This document shows positions 13,850 through 42,146 of a DNA stretch of 64,000 nt, piece after piece. Position numbers and translations under genes: made by a program. The stretch is from Apus apus (lineage: Eukaryota; Chordata; Aves; Apodiformes; Apodidae): NCBI RefSeq assembly GCF_020740795.1, contig NC_067291.1, positions 21,234,780-21,298,779 on the forward strand. Direction: 5' to 3'. Below the pieces are notes generated by a model. The model made no database searches. It saw nothing but the letters and a program-made list of their open reading frames with translations, and was not told the DNA's origin. Every line of letters starts with the position of its first letter. Positions within the stretch are counted from its first letter, which is position 1.

Positions 13850-14870
13850 GGGGGGCTGCTCTTGGGAGCGTCTTTTCCGGGGGCTCCTGGGGGAGGAGGG
13901 GCTGTAAACTGGGGCTCGGGGGGGTTCTCTGCTTGCTCAGAGATCTTCCAGACGCTACTGGCCCAGGGTGTTTGTCAAACTGCTCCCTCAGGTTACTCCA
14001 GCGGCTCGTCCCAGGCGGCAGCCGGGCTCTGGGGACGCGACACTTGCGGGGCCGGGGCTGGGCTGGTCGGTGGGAGCCCCGGGGAGCCTCCCCGCGCTGG
14101 TCCTTCCAGCGCCTCACTCCGCTTTCATGAAAAGTTAATTTTTTATGAGCCATTTATACTTTTCTTTCTTTCCTCCCGTGAGCTTTCCGGTGCTTTCAGC
14201 TGCTGGAGGAGAGCGAGCTTCTAAGCAGGAGCCTTGCCAAGAAAACCGAGGGGCCTGGCTTTCGGGGGGGGAGCAGCACACGCTGGGTTTTGTTTTATTT
14301 TATTTTCCATCATCTGTGTGTGCGGTAGCGTTGGCTCAGAATGCAGAGCTCATTCCTGCAGAGGCTAGAAAAGGACATCGCTTCCAAAGGGAGATTCCCC
14401 GCAGGACCTTGCAAATCCCCGTCGCTCCGCCGGGCTCTGCCCTGGGCTCGGGGCTGCCCCGCTTGTCCCGGGGGCTTTTCCCAGCCCCTCCGCCCCGCTC
14501 CGGGCTGCGAAGGGAAGAGCCCTGCCGGGCGCAGCCGCTGGCACCGCCGCCTTCGCTCTGGAGGAGCCTTCTGGGGTTCACAAGGTCCGACCCCGCTTTG
14601 CTGAAGTAGGAGGGTGCTGAGCCCGAGCTGGCAGCTCTGGCACCCGGTGGGGAAAGCGGGGCTCGGCTCCCAGGAGCCGTGACCTTTTGCACGGGCGCTG
14701 GAGCAGCGTGGCTCCGAGGTGCAGCATCACCTGGCACCAAGTGTGTGGCACCTGGAGCTGCTCCTCCCGTGAGGTGCGCAGCGCAGCGATCCCGTCTGCA
14801 GAAGCCGAGCCGGGCAGCTCTGCCCTCCCCTGGGCCAGGCAGCCGTCCCAAGGGAAGCTGCTGAAGCGTT
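13850..14870. promoter_or_regulatory. Intronic CpG island (FRMD5 intron 1)
   Basis: CpG dinucleotides are dense at 13,990-14,110 and 14,400-14,560, with flanks AT-rich (13.6-13.75 kb; 14.9-15.2 kb). No donor-bounded FRMD5-like exon was recognised. Could be an alternative promoter, an lncRNA start or an enhancer. Confidence 0.45.
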
Positions 14871-16917
14871 TTTAGCCCCTGTGTGCTACAAACAGGATGA
14901 CCGGGTCTCCTCGTGTGCAGCACGCAGGAGACTCACCTTCTGACCAGGCAAGACTCCTTCACCAGGTGATGACTGTGAGCATGTTTATCAGCATCTAAGT
15001 AACAGATACCAGCGCTGGTTGCCCCAAGGCTTTTGTGTGTAAATGGGAGAAGAGTGCCAACTGAAACACGTGGAACCACTCCAAGCTTGCATGAATGGAA
15101 AAAATTCCTTTGAGTAATTGGAAAAAACAATTTGGTTTTACGGAGAGAGGTGATCAGTGCCTCTAAATTGTAGACTTATAAATTCTAAATTTAATTCATA
15201 AAAGTGATACAGTAGCAATAAGCAGCAAAATGTAAGGTGACATGTCATCCATCTCTAGGACTTACTGCGTGGATTGCTGGAGAGCTGCATCCAGGGCTGG
15301 GGGATGTTCTGGGCACCTGAGCATGGAAGGTCCTGCAGCAAGACCTGTGCTGGTGCCAGCGGGGATCTCGTCACCCCAGGCAGTGATCAGCAGATGGGGA
15401 CACCCTGCCTTGTGCTGGCTGGAGTCAGGATGAGGGAGGAAATTCTATTTCTGGTGGTGACAGAAATCATTAACTCCAAGTGATGCTGGGGCTCTGGGTA
15501 ACCCCATGGGTGTTCACATGAAGCACTAGGAAAAAACTGTTTTGTGTCTTGAATGAGTCAGGGTAGTGGATTCCCCACAAAATAAGATGTTGGTACCTCA
15601 GGCTTGGCAGAGCAGAATCTGTTTTTCTTATCCCCAGACACCCGGGTTCAGGTTTTCCATTGCCAGATTGTCACTGTGATGCTGTGCAGCACTCATAGAT
15701 GACCACAGCTGCTGTGTCTGTGGAAGGGGAGAGCCCAAACTCCACCTGGTTTTGGTGGTGGCTTTGCATGAGAACAGGCTCCAGGTCCCTGGGCTAAATC
15801 TCCGGTGAGCCCATGGACCAGCAGAAGCCAAAACAGCTTTGTGAGAACATCTCACAGGCTGAGCATTTTCTGCCATGGTCTGAACTCCTCCCCTGTCATG
15901 GACCTTCCACACACACCAGCATGTCAAAGGTTTTCAAAACCTGCTTGTGGATTAAAACGAGGAATCGATAAGCTGGCGTTTAAGGCTCTGAGAGTCACTT
16001 CATTAGTAACTTTCCTTCTCAAAAGCTTTATAAACTTCTGGAGGAAACTGCCCTGATAAGTCTTGAAGACAAAAATTACTGTGTCAGCTTGGAAGAAGGA
16101 TTACAGATAACAGAGAATTAATACTGAAATGCACATGCTATAAATATAACAGGATTACATTCCAGTGTTATGTAAAACCATTTTTCCCCGTCTCAGGTCT
16201 CCTTGGGTGGGCAGGGGAACAGCAGGCTCCAGCAGCAGGTCTGGGGGCCACGGTGGAGCCCGTGGGAGTTGGGGGTCTCAGGGCACAGTTCTGCATTTCC
16301 CACCTCACTGATTGCTCACAGCCACAGCTTGCTGGTCTGGTGACTCAGCTGCAGTCACAGCCCTTGCTGAGCAGGTCTGTGTGGGTCCTGAAGACCTGCG
16401 TTGATCATCAAGACCTGCTTGTTTGGCACACAGTGGCCCAGGGCAGGGTGGGCTTGCCCAAGTCTGGGCAGCAGCACATCCCCAGCACCTCACTGCTGGG
16501 GACCAGTGCTCCTTGAGTCCCTGTGTCCCTGTTACATGTTGCCTTTGAAGTCATCCATGGCATTGTCCCAAGAAATATTGTCATGTCCCCCCTGGGCCCT
16601 CCATCCCTCCTGGGTTGCTGTGGTAGGGCCAGCATCACTGTGGCAGCTGGACTGGGCACAGGGCTCAGAGGTTGGGCTGGAAATGTGCCTGAACTGGCCC
16701 TGCTCCTTCTGGCTTCTCCTGGCTGCTTGTCCTTGATGCTGATCCTCACTGGGTCTTCACAGAAACCATGGCACTGTTCCTGGGAACCATCCCTTGGCAC
16801 TCCCTTGAAGTCCTCACTTCACCAGTAGCTCTGAGGGCATCTTACTAGGGCCTTTTTGTGGCACTGCAGCCCCTTTGTGTTGCTCAGTCATTTCTGGATA
16901 TTGGCTTAAGCCTCCAG

Positions 16918-17359
16918 CAAGTCCAGAGGAGGCCACAGGGGCTGGAGCAGCTCTGCTGTGGAGACAGGCTGAGGGAGTTGGGGTGTTCAGCCTGGAGAAG
17001 AGAAGGCTCCAGGGAGGCCTTAGAGCACCTTCCAGTGCCTGAAGGGGCTCCAGGAAAGCTGGGGAGGGACTTGGGACAAGGACAGGGAGGGATGGGACAA
17101 GGGAGTATGGTTTCAAGCTTCAAGATGGGAGATTGAGGCAGGATCTGAGGAAGAAATTCTTTGCTGTGAGGGCGGTGAGACCCTGGCCCAGGTTGCCCAG
17201 AGAAGCTGTGGCTGCCCCATCCCTGGCAGTGTTGAAGGGCAGGTTGGATGGGGCTTGGAGCAGCCTGGGCTGGTGGGAGGTGTCCCTGCCCATGCAGGGG
17301 GTGAGACTGGATGGGCTTTACCCTCCCAACCCAAACCAGGCTGTGATTCTGTGATTTTC
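16918..17359 (+). mobile_element. CR1 LINE 3' fragment
   Basis: Begins in the gaggaggccacaggggctgg region, continues through ttcagcctggagaagagaag and ends with the tandem ctgtgattctgtgatttt tail typical of CR1. Resembles the 3.3-kb copy over its length. Confidence 0.9.
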
Positions 17360-20300
17360 CAACCTAAATATTTGTGTGATCCTGTGGCAGGGCAGGACAG
17401 CCGGGGTTGCAGGAGGGAGGTTTCAGCACCTGCACAGGAGCAGCAGATGGTGCCAGAGCTGCACCGTGCCCGGCCCTCCTGCCCCTTGGGGACAGAGCCA
17501 TCCCCCTCGGAGACACCAGGCTGGTGGTGGGGGACCCACTGCAGCCCCTCCTCGGGGGCCGTAGGGTGAGAAGGAACATTGCAAGTAACGTTCCTGGTTA
17601 GGGGCTCACAGGCTGCTCTGCTCCAGGCATGCTCAGATCTGGAGCTTGTTCCTGGTCTGGGAATGAATCTTCTCAGGAATCATTTTGCCCATTTTCTTCT
17701 AGCCCCGCAGCTCAGATGAGGCTCCAGCTCACTTTGAGGGCTACAAGAGCTGTCAGTTAGGAGGACTTTCCCTGCCTGCAAAGTGAACATTAACTTTGTC
17801 CAAGGGATAATAAAACCTGAATTTTGAAAATGAGGCATTTAAAGCACAATATTGCATCAAATTGCTAGTGAAAATCTCTTCATGTTGGCAACGGAGCTGT
17901 TGTGTCTTTGATCTCTCCCAGCTCAGATGTTGCTGCCAAAGAGACTTAAGCTTAAACTTCACTTTAAAAAATACACTTTTTTTGACAGTTTCCTTTAAAA
18001 AATAATCTTCTCCTAAGCTGAGGAGAGGAATGGCTGGCTCCACAATGAGATTTCCAAACCAAATAGTGCAGAAAGGAGCCACTTCCAACTGCTGCCATTT
18101 CTTCTGTAAATCCTGTGCTTAATCCCCAGAGCGGGTTGGGGTAATTCCTGGTTTCAGCTCAGGAAGAGCAAATGCTGCAGTGGGGCTGGGGGCTCTTCAG
18201 CCTCTGTGCTGGGGGTCTAGGGCCAGACGGGTCCCAGCTGAAGGTCGGTGGGCTCTGTTGGGAAGCAGACCCTGCTGTCCTCAGTGCAGGGAGGTTCCCA
18301 TCACTGAGCCATGGACGAGTGCATTTGTCACTGGAAAATCCCAGCAGGATCTCCCAGCTGTCAGCACAGCGCTGTCTTTCTGTCCTGTCATAAAAAAGGA
18401 TCATAAAACTCCCTGGAAGAGCTGTCCTCTCTGAGCAGGGAGCAGTAAATCTCGGTGTGAGTGTGTTGGTGATGTGTTGATGCTTCTCAGGGACCTTGTC
18501 AAGATGCTGTGGGGCTGAATGGCTCTGGAGGGCTCGGTGAGGAGGGATGGAGTCCCCAGCTCAGCTCCTCTCCTCTGCAGGGAAGAGCCCCCACCGCTGG
18601 GTCCCAGTGACATCCCAGCACCCCTGGATCAGTTTAGGTGCAAAGGAGGATAAGGGACTGAGCTGAGGAAGGTCAGGCCCCCCAGCACTGTCACCCCACA
18701 CTGCCCTGCAGCCCTGAAACCATTTGGGGGGCTGCAGGAACTGTGAAAGGGGCCATCACAGGAAAGTTCAGGTCTGCAGATTTTCTAGCTGCCCATGCTG
18801 TGGTGCAGCCCTCTGTGAGCAGTGGCACATCCTTGTCCCTGTTAACACAAGACTGGGCAAAATGAGGGACCATTATGAAGCAGAACGGTTCAGTGCAGTA
18901 TGTCAGGGTGGCTGGTGATCCCTGTGATCCTCCACAGCTCCACGCTGGCAGCAGCAGCACAGGCACTGCTGCTGGCTGCAGGCACCACTGCTGCAAACCA
19001 CTGGGAATGCTTCTCATTGTCCTGCTCCGTGGCACAAATTAACAATGGTAATACCCCACAGGCAGCGTCCAGGTGTGTCTGGACACCATGCAGTGCTTAC
19101 CTCCAGGTGGAAGTTTAAGACAGAAAAAGGCCATTAGAGGTGTCAGAGTCGTGGTGTGGGTTGCCTCGGCATGTGGCATTCCCTGTGTGGTGAGCAGGAC
19201 TGGTGACAGGGCAGCTGGCCATGGTCCCTCTGCCAGACTGGTGGACCCTGACCTCAAAACTCTGCAAACCTTAGGACAGATAGAAGTCTTGCTTTATAAG
19301 AACATATAAAGATAAAAACATAGAATATTTAAGCTGGTTTTATGCAATAGGCAGCTCTTTTAAGTCATGGTTTGTAAAGACAGTTCTGATAATTTCCTAA
19401 AAGACATACTCATAATGATTAATTTAGAATATGTTTAATTCAAGTTAGAGAGATCAAAGGGAAAGTGTTTCCTCCTGTAAGGCCGTTTGCTTTTCTACAT
19501 TTTCTCCATATTCCAGTGGACTGGGGGGGCAAATGTGGTGGGTCCTTCCTTGGGATTTCTCTGGGTTAACCTTGCAGAGGAAAACATCATACAGATATTG
19601 GTGCTGATTTGGGGCATGGGCAGTGAAGGAGAGAAGAGCACAGAGCAAACCCCTGCAAAGCTGGCTCTGGGAGGTGCTGAGCAGTGTGATGCTGGGGGAA
19701 CAGATTTTGTCAGTGTTTTCTGTATAATGAGGAGGTTTTGTCTTCCTAAGGCCTGATCTGGGCAGGGTGTTTCCTGCCTAATAGGCGAGCAGGGCTGAGG
19801 GGTTTGTTCTGCTGCTGCAGTTTCTCTCTTCTCAAGCTTTAGTCCTCATTGAAAAAAAATATTAATATTCTGTAGTGAAGGAATGTTATCTTGCTCTAGC
19901 TCAGGAAAAGGGGTTTGGATTCTGGCAGGTTTCACTGTTCCTTCCCATTCAGTGTCCTTGTACCCTTGCCGGGTGCACAGCCTGTGCTGGGGCTGACAGT
20001 GATGGATGAGCACACGGAGACGCAATTAGCCTATTAATAAAGCACAATCTAGGCCACGCTTTTTCAAGTTCGGCACCAAAATCCACGTTCAGGCCCATAA
20101 ATGGGCAGCCTCCTTTCCTGAGCCATGGCCAGTGGTGCTTGGGCTGAGCAGCTGGGCTCAAACTCCAGGCTTCTGGTCCTTGAGCTGCCTAAAAGGGGAC
20201 AAGGCTGGTGTGGGTGACCCTGAGGTCCCCCTGCTCCCTGCTGGGGACTGGTGTCTTGTTCCTCTGTGGGGTGGTCCCTGCTGGGTAGTGTCTGGGGATG

Positions 20301-20569
20301 ATTCCCAAGCACGGGAATCCTTGTGGCATTGGTGCCCAGGCCGTGGATCCCTGGCCAGTGACTGTGGCTGCAGGGCTGCCACAAACACGGCTGGGAGCAC
20401 CAGCACCATCAGCCCAGCAAGGGGCCAGCACCTGGGGCTGGTGACACCGGTGGCAGCTGATGTACCAGTCTGGATAGCCAGGTATGGAAATAGGAATCTC
20501 CTCTTTTTTTCCCAATGCATTTGGGCATCACGGCAGGGGTGAGCAGGGAGCTCTGCTGTTTGGGAGGTG

Positions 20570-21470
20570 GGGGCTGCAGCAGAGCAGGCAGAGGCAGCTG
20601 ATGCGGGCCGGCAGGACCTGCTGCCCGCGGGTACGTGTGTTTGTCTGTGGGCTCAGCAGCATCTCCCGGGGGCCGGGCTGGGCTGGCACAGCCCGCTCAG
20701 CTCCAGCCCGTCTCCCGGCCCAGCTGCGGCTGCCAGACGCTTCAGCAGCCTCCGTGCAAACCCTTCCCAGCTCATTCCCCTTCCTCCTGCCCAGAGCAGC
20801 TGTCTCACACCTCTGACAACAGGAGAGTTGCTTAAAAACTCGGTAATAAGCTGGGGGAGAGCGTGAATCAGCGGGGCCAGGCTGGGTGCCCCGCAGCCCC
20901 TCCTGCCTGCTGGGTGTTCACAGCAGCGCCCGACAGCCCAGCCCGGCTCTGCCTGACCCCGGCGGGGCAGCTCTCCGGGCCGGGCCGTGCTGTGCCAGCA
21001 GCCAGCCCGGCACGGGGACACTTGTCCTCTCAGGTGCCAAACAGCCTCCTGGCCCCTGTGCACAGCGTCTGGAGTCCTCGGTTGTGTTCCCTTGGGTGGG
21101 TCGGTGGTGTCCAGCATCCTTCCAAGGAGCTGCAATCCTGGAGCAGGATGCTGAGCCGTGGTTGCTGCATGGGCAGCGTGAGCAGCAGGGCTGGGGCTGT
21201 TTCTGGGCTGGTTTTGGGGCTGAGGCTGGGTCCGGGGCTGGTCCTGGACTGCAGCCCCGAGGCACCGCAGTTGCCCCAGGACACAGACCGGCCCGCGGCC
21301 GGGGCTGCCCTCAGGCTCTGGCTTTCCGTGGCACCGGCGGCCGTGGGAGGCGGTGTCACGCGCAGCGGCTTCTCCCGGGATCCTCCTGGGATCCTCCTGG
21401 GATCCTCCGCCATCCCTCCCGGGGGATTCGCTTGCGGGAGAGCAAAACCTCCCTGCCGCCCCCGGCACGG
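20570..21470. promoter_or_regulatory. Intronic CpG island (FRMD5 intron 1)
   Basis: GC-rich with frequent CpG, about 1.5 kb upstream of the first FRMD5 exon in the window. Open frames of up to 271 codons on both strands are explained by composition. No TATA, no clear exon. Confidence 0.4.
21377..21412. repeat. 12-bp tandem repeat, three units
   Basis: Repeats of gggatcctcct inside a CpG-rich patch. Confidence 0.7.
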
Positions 21471-23002
21471 TGAGAGCAACCCCCAGCCCTGTTTATTGGC
21501 CCGCAGGGGTTTACAAAGCACAGGGCAGAGACTGAAACTGCATCTCAGCGTCATCTCGTCTGCTCAAACAAAGCCCTTCTGCAGCCGGTTTCCCCGGGGG
21601 TTGTGTGCCCCCAAGGCTCCCTGACAAAGCACTATTTATTTAAGCTTCAGGGACATTTATCCCACCGTACCCAGCCCCAGGAACGTGCTAGTGCCAGAGC
21701 CGCGGGGTTCCCTGATGGCCCGGGCTGTCTCTGCCGAGCGATCCTGTGATCAGATAACACGAGTTTTAAATGTATTTGTCGGGAAACAGAAACCCGTGTT
21801 CTCTGAAGGAGGCAGCTGCCAGGAGCAGCCTTTGATCTGCCGAGACGCTGCTCTGGATGCGGGCTCCCCAGTGGCTGCAAGGGAAAGCAGGTCCCCTATG
21901 GACCGCGAGTGCAGCAGCTTCTCTATGGACTGTGGGGTAGAGCAGGTCCCCTGTGGTAGATGCTGCAGGCAGCTCCACTGAGCAGAGGTTGATGAGTTAT
22001 TGGGGTGACTCTGGGTTCTTGTCCAGAAGCAAAATGTTGCAGTTGTCAATTACAAATTGGATGGAAAACGTTGGAGAACTTTAAGGGGCTGGATACGTGG
22101 CATTGCCCAGCTGTACCCTTGGTCTGGGTGAGTCCCATTGCTGATAGATCAGTTCTCAGGGAGGGGGGTTCTATGGCCCTTGGGGGTGTGATTCTGAAGA
22201 GCCAGAACCAGAAGAGCCTCATTCTAACTCTCGATTTATTGATGCCAAACCTTTAGCGGGTGGGAAAGCCATTTCTGGATAAAGTGGTGATCATCTCTTT
22301 GATAAGAGGCTGCACAGCCCCAGCAGTGACCCCCATGGCTGGATGAGCTGTGACTGAGGTTTTGGGGGGCTGTGAGTGGGTGTCACTGGGGTCCTGGTGG
22401 CCTCTGCTCTCTGGGTGCTGCTTTTCCACACCAAACACAGGAAGGACCAGGGTGTCTTGGGCCCAGCAGAGCTATGGAGTAGCTCCCAGTGCTCAAATTC
22501 AGCCTGTGCTTCAGTCTTCGCAGTGCTGGAAATTAAATTTTTAACAATTTTGAGATGTATCAGATTTTATATCTATAATACTTTAAAATTCCATTAATGT
22601 TCAGCCTGGCACTGTCAGCGAGTTGCACTGGCACGCAGGACCTCGCAGTGCTGTCGTTCTCCTTGCCCAGCTGCTCCCGCTCCCTCTGGAGTTGGGGTCT
22701 GGTCCAGGAGGAGCTATAAACGTGTGAGCAGAGCCCAGGGCAAGGGGAAGGTTTGTCCTAAAAGCTCAAGAGCAGAAAAGGGCACAGAAGAAATGTGCTG
22801 AAAATGGCAGGTCAGGACTGGGCTCCCGCCATGGTGCCAGAGCAGGGAGAGGCTGTCAGAGCAGGGTGCAGTGAGCTGCCCAGGAGCTGTGCCGTGCCAC
22901 CAGCCAGGGACCCCAGCAGCAGCAGAGCTGGCACGTTGCTGGCCATCCTTGGTGTCACCTTACAGGTTCTGGACCCCACCACCCTCCTCCTGCCCTTTGT
23001 AA

Positions 23003-39204
<16,202 letters not shown>

Positions 39205-40374
39205 AGGCAGGAGGCGGCACCTAACTAGCCGGGGGCCTGGGGAGAGACCTGCCGCCCTGGGCGCACACACTAACCCTCCCTTCCCGACCCAGAGCGCACG
39301 CGGCCCAGGAGGCATCCCGGGAGGAAGGGGGGTGGGCGCAGCCCCGCAGCCTCCTCTTCCCCGTGCTCCCAGCCCCGGAGCCCACACAGCTCTTTACCAG
39401 TTGGATTCTCGCCGACGTGCACGTGACTTCGGAAGCACGGAGTAACAAGAGGAGTTGATTTTACTCTTGCCCCACCCCTCCCTTCATTGTATGAGCATCA
39501 GCCGGGAGGCTGGCGGTGCCATCTTATGCAGGAGCTTCAGCAATGGTGCTACTGAGTATTAATTTAACCACTCGTGTACTCTTACATTATGAAATCCGCC
39601 ACTGTGCACCCACCACCTGTCCTGCTTTGCAGCCATCCCTCCCGGGGCCTGCGCGGGGCCGTGCCCGGGGGACGCGGTGGGATGGCCCCGGCTCACCCCC
39701 CGGCCCGGCAGAGGGGCAGCCCTGGCCCCTGGCTGCAGACTCGACCCTTCCTCACTTCTTTTTCTTCTAAGCCTTCAAGTGTGGTCGGTGCTCCCGAGGG
39801 CAGGGAGGGGACACCAGGCACCTCAGCCCCACCTGGGCACACCCCTAGTGACCCAGTTGGATTTATCAGGCAGACCTTCAGCCTCCAAAAGGTGTACCTG
39901 CTTTGTACAAAAAAACCCCACCAAAAACTAAAACTGTTCCAAGGTCTATTTTAACAACAAAAAAGCTATTTTGTTATCAAATCTAATCAAGTCTTTTTTT
40001 ACTTCGTGGATTGGGTGACCGCGGAGCCGAGCGGGTCACGGTGAGCAAATGGTTTCAGAGGAAACACTTCTGTAGCCTGGAAGCCTAACACTGGATTAAC
40101 CCCGTGCTAGTTTTGGGATAGAAAAAGGAGCTCTGATTTAGTGACTTGTCTGAAGATAGAAAGGACAGAACAACAGGAGTGGAGGTGACACTGAACAAGC
40201 CAATGAACAACCAATAGATTGACCTGTTCTTGAGAAAAAATTAATAAAACCAACTCATGGTACACGTGACATAACCGGGACCTTCAGTGACCTGGGAAGC
40301 AGCCGCCTATTCCCACAGGGAGCAATAAAAGCCAGTTCTGTTAAGTTTGGGTAGAGAAGTTGGATGTATTTGAC

Positions 40375-40402
40375 AAAAAAAAAAAAAAAAAAAAAAAAAA
40401 AG
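40375..40402. repeat. Poly(A) run of about 28 bases
   Basis: Uninterrupted A homopolymer within the FRMD5 3' UTR, about 50 bp after an AATAAA at 40,324. It could be a microsatellite or the tail of an old retrocopy; length may vary between individuals or assemblies. Confidence 0.8.
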
Positions 40403-41441
40403 GTGAAAACAGGTGAGCAAGTTTTATTTCATCTCAGGGAGAGATTTTACGTAAGCTGGGGCCATAACTGCAGTTTTACAAAGCCTGATTTCCGTGTTCT
40501 TGTCTCTGAGCATCCCACCCGCAGCAGGGCAGGAAGGAGCTCCTCCTGGCGAAGGAGCGCGACGATGACTTGGGTTGATCCACCGCCACGTCGCCCGGAC
40601 ACGGAGCCTTTGTCACGGCAATAAAGAGAGAGGCCCCCTTCACTAGTGCCCGTCGGGGAGGGGGACAAAGCCCCACGCCCTCGTGTCCCACCGCCCACTC
40701 ACAGCACAAGGGCCGAGGAGGGTCTCGCGCAGCCCCCGGGCAGGCGGGCGGCGCCGGGAGGATGGATTTTAACACCACATCCTGTTTTATGCAACATAGC
40801 GAGAGTAACTCTTAGTGTAGTTGTTCCTACCTCAGCCCGTAGTTCATGGTGTCTCTATGCAGTGCGTGGTAAGTCCCAAACCTGCCGTTTCTCACCCCGG
40901 GCTGACGCTGCTGTGTTCCCTCCTCCTCACCCCGATGTGCTGCGTGGTCCTAACGGCAGAGCCCCCCAGCGTGGGACACGGTCCTGCCCAGACCCTTCAC
41001 CATCAGCTTCTCTAGAGTAGCGACCAGCACCAGCCCTACTTCACCTCTGCAGTTCCCACCCAGCGTTTTACTGCAAAAACCACAAGAACTGGTGATTTTT
41101 TCATGGTCTGTTTTTTCCTGTACGTTCCATCTTAAATCTTGTGTTTCACGACCCGTTAGTTTTACCTTGTCTTTATATTAAAATGTTGTTTCCATAGGTT
41201 CTTGTATCAGAACAAGAAGGAACTCTCACACTAGCGTACTGCATCTCTAAGCAGTAGATGGTAAAATACCTGAAAATGTGAATTTCTTAGTTTTCATAAA
41301 GAAAAAAACCCTAGAAATTAACCTTTCATGTGCCAAATACTGTAAGTTACATTTTTTCCTTCGACGTGTACCTTTTTCTACATATTCAATACCTTAGTTA
41401 GCATAAAATCATTGGTGCCATGAGAAGTATTTTTAAATTTA

Positions 41442-41447
41442 AATAAA
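41442..41447 (+). terminator. FRMD5: Probable distal FRMD5 polyadenylation signal
   Basis: AATAAA followed by AT-rich then GT-rich sequence (ttggtgtgaggtttgttc, from about 41,473), the usual downstream element. It precedes the convergent WDR76 end by about 300 bp. Confidence 0.5.
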
Positions 41448-41465
41448 TATTTAAATATCATGAAA

Positions 41466-41749
41466 ACCAGAGTTGGTGTGAGGTTTGTTCAGCACTTACT
41501 GTGCCAGCACCAATTTTTCACTTGAGGAAAAAAATGACCAGCCAAACCCAGCTCAAAGCCCACAAGGAATTTGGCTTTTCAGTTGCCCACACACCAAAGT
41601 TCTGAGAAACCCCTCCAGTCCCACTGATCCAACACTTCTTCTCCTTTTGAAAAACTCCTCCAGTCTTGGGGAAAAACATCTCTTCTGGTACAAACTGCCT
41701 CTCGTAGCAGGATGAGAGTATATATATATTTTTTTCTAATTAAGAGAAT
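41466..41749. other. Convergent intergenic gap between FRMD5 and WDR76
   Basis: About 280 bp between the inferred polyadenylation sites of the two tail-to-tail genes. It holds a short TA repeat near 41,719 and nothing else recognisable. Confidence 0.5.
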
Positions 41750-41769
41750 GTCAAAGGTGGTTTAGAAGA

Positions 41770-41775
41770 TTTATT
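41770..41775 (-). terminator. WDR76: Probable WDR76 polyadenylation signal
   Basis: TTTATT on the + strand is AATAAA for WDR76, about 120 bp after the stop codon. A second AATAAA overlaps the stop codon itself (41,889-41,894) and is probably too early to be the main site. Confidence 0.45.
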
Positions 41776-41890
41776 TTAAAACTTTAAAAATACACTTCAG
41801 CCCTGAGAAAAGGCAGTTAGCTCAGGGACAGCTCAGGAGGGATTAAACAAACGTAATGCAAAAAGCCAAATAAATCTAAGCCACCTTTTT

Positions 41891-42146
41891 TTATTCTTTG
41901 AACACATGAAGGCGGCCACTGGAGTTGCCACCCACTAGAATGTTCCTACTGGGGTGAAGAACATTAATGGAGCACACGGAACCAAGACAGTCAATGTTAT
42001 AGAAAGAGTGCAACAACTTCCCCGTGTCTTGGAAGACTTCTATTTGCCTCGGACGTGCCATACTGCCCACCACGAAGCAGTCCTCCTGCTTAGGGTCCCA
42101 TATTGCCCTGAACCTGGTTAACCAGCGTCCCGTGTTGTTGTTGTGT
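41891..42146 (-). CDS. WDR76: WDR76 terminal coding exon
   Basis: Encodes HNNNTGRWLTRFRAIWDP, then CFVVGSMARPRQIEVF, and ends NSSGRLHVFKE with TAA. The end is close to the mammalian C-terminus. Acceptor is a ctgaag. Confidence 0.95.

Larger units (their letters stand above)
39205..41465 (+). other. FRMD5: FRMD5 3' UTR
   Basis: About 2.2 kb after the TGA without a credible coding frame. It contains AATAAA hexamers at 40,243, 40,324, 40,620 and 41,442, and a run of about 28 A at 40,375. The last signal, in an AT-rich block, is the likely distal polyadenylation site; the earlier ones could give shorter transcripts. The distal limit is inferred. Confidence 0.6.

Noticed and set aside
20653-21624. 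Long overlapping frames (271 codons minus, 253 codons plus)
   Set aside because: Stop-codon-poor because of CpG/GC content; no start context, domain or splice support.
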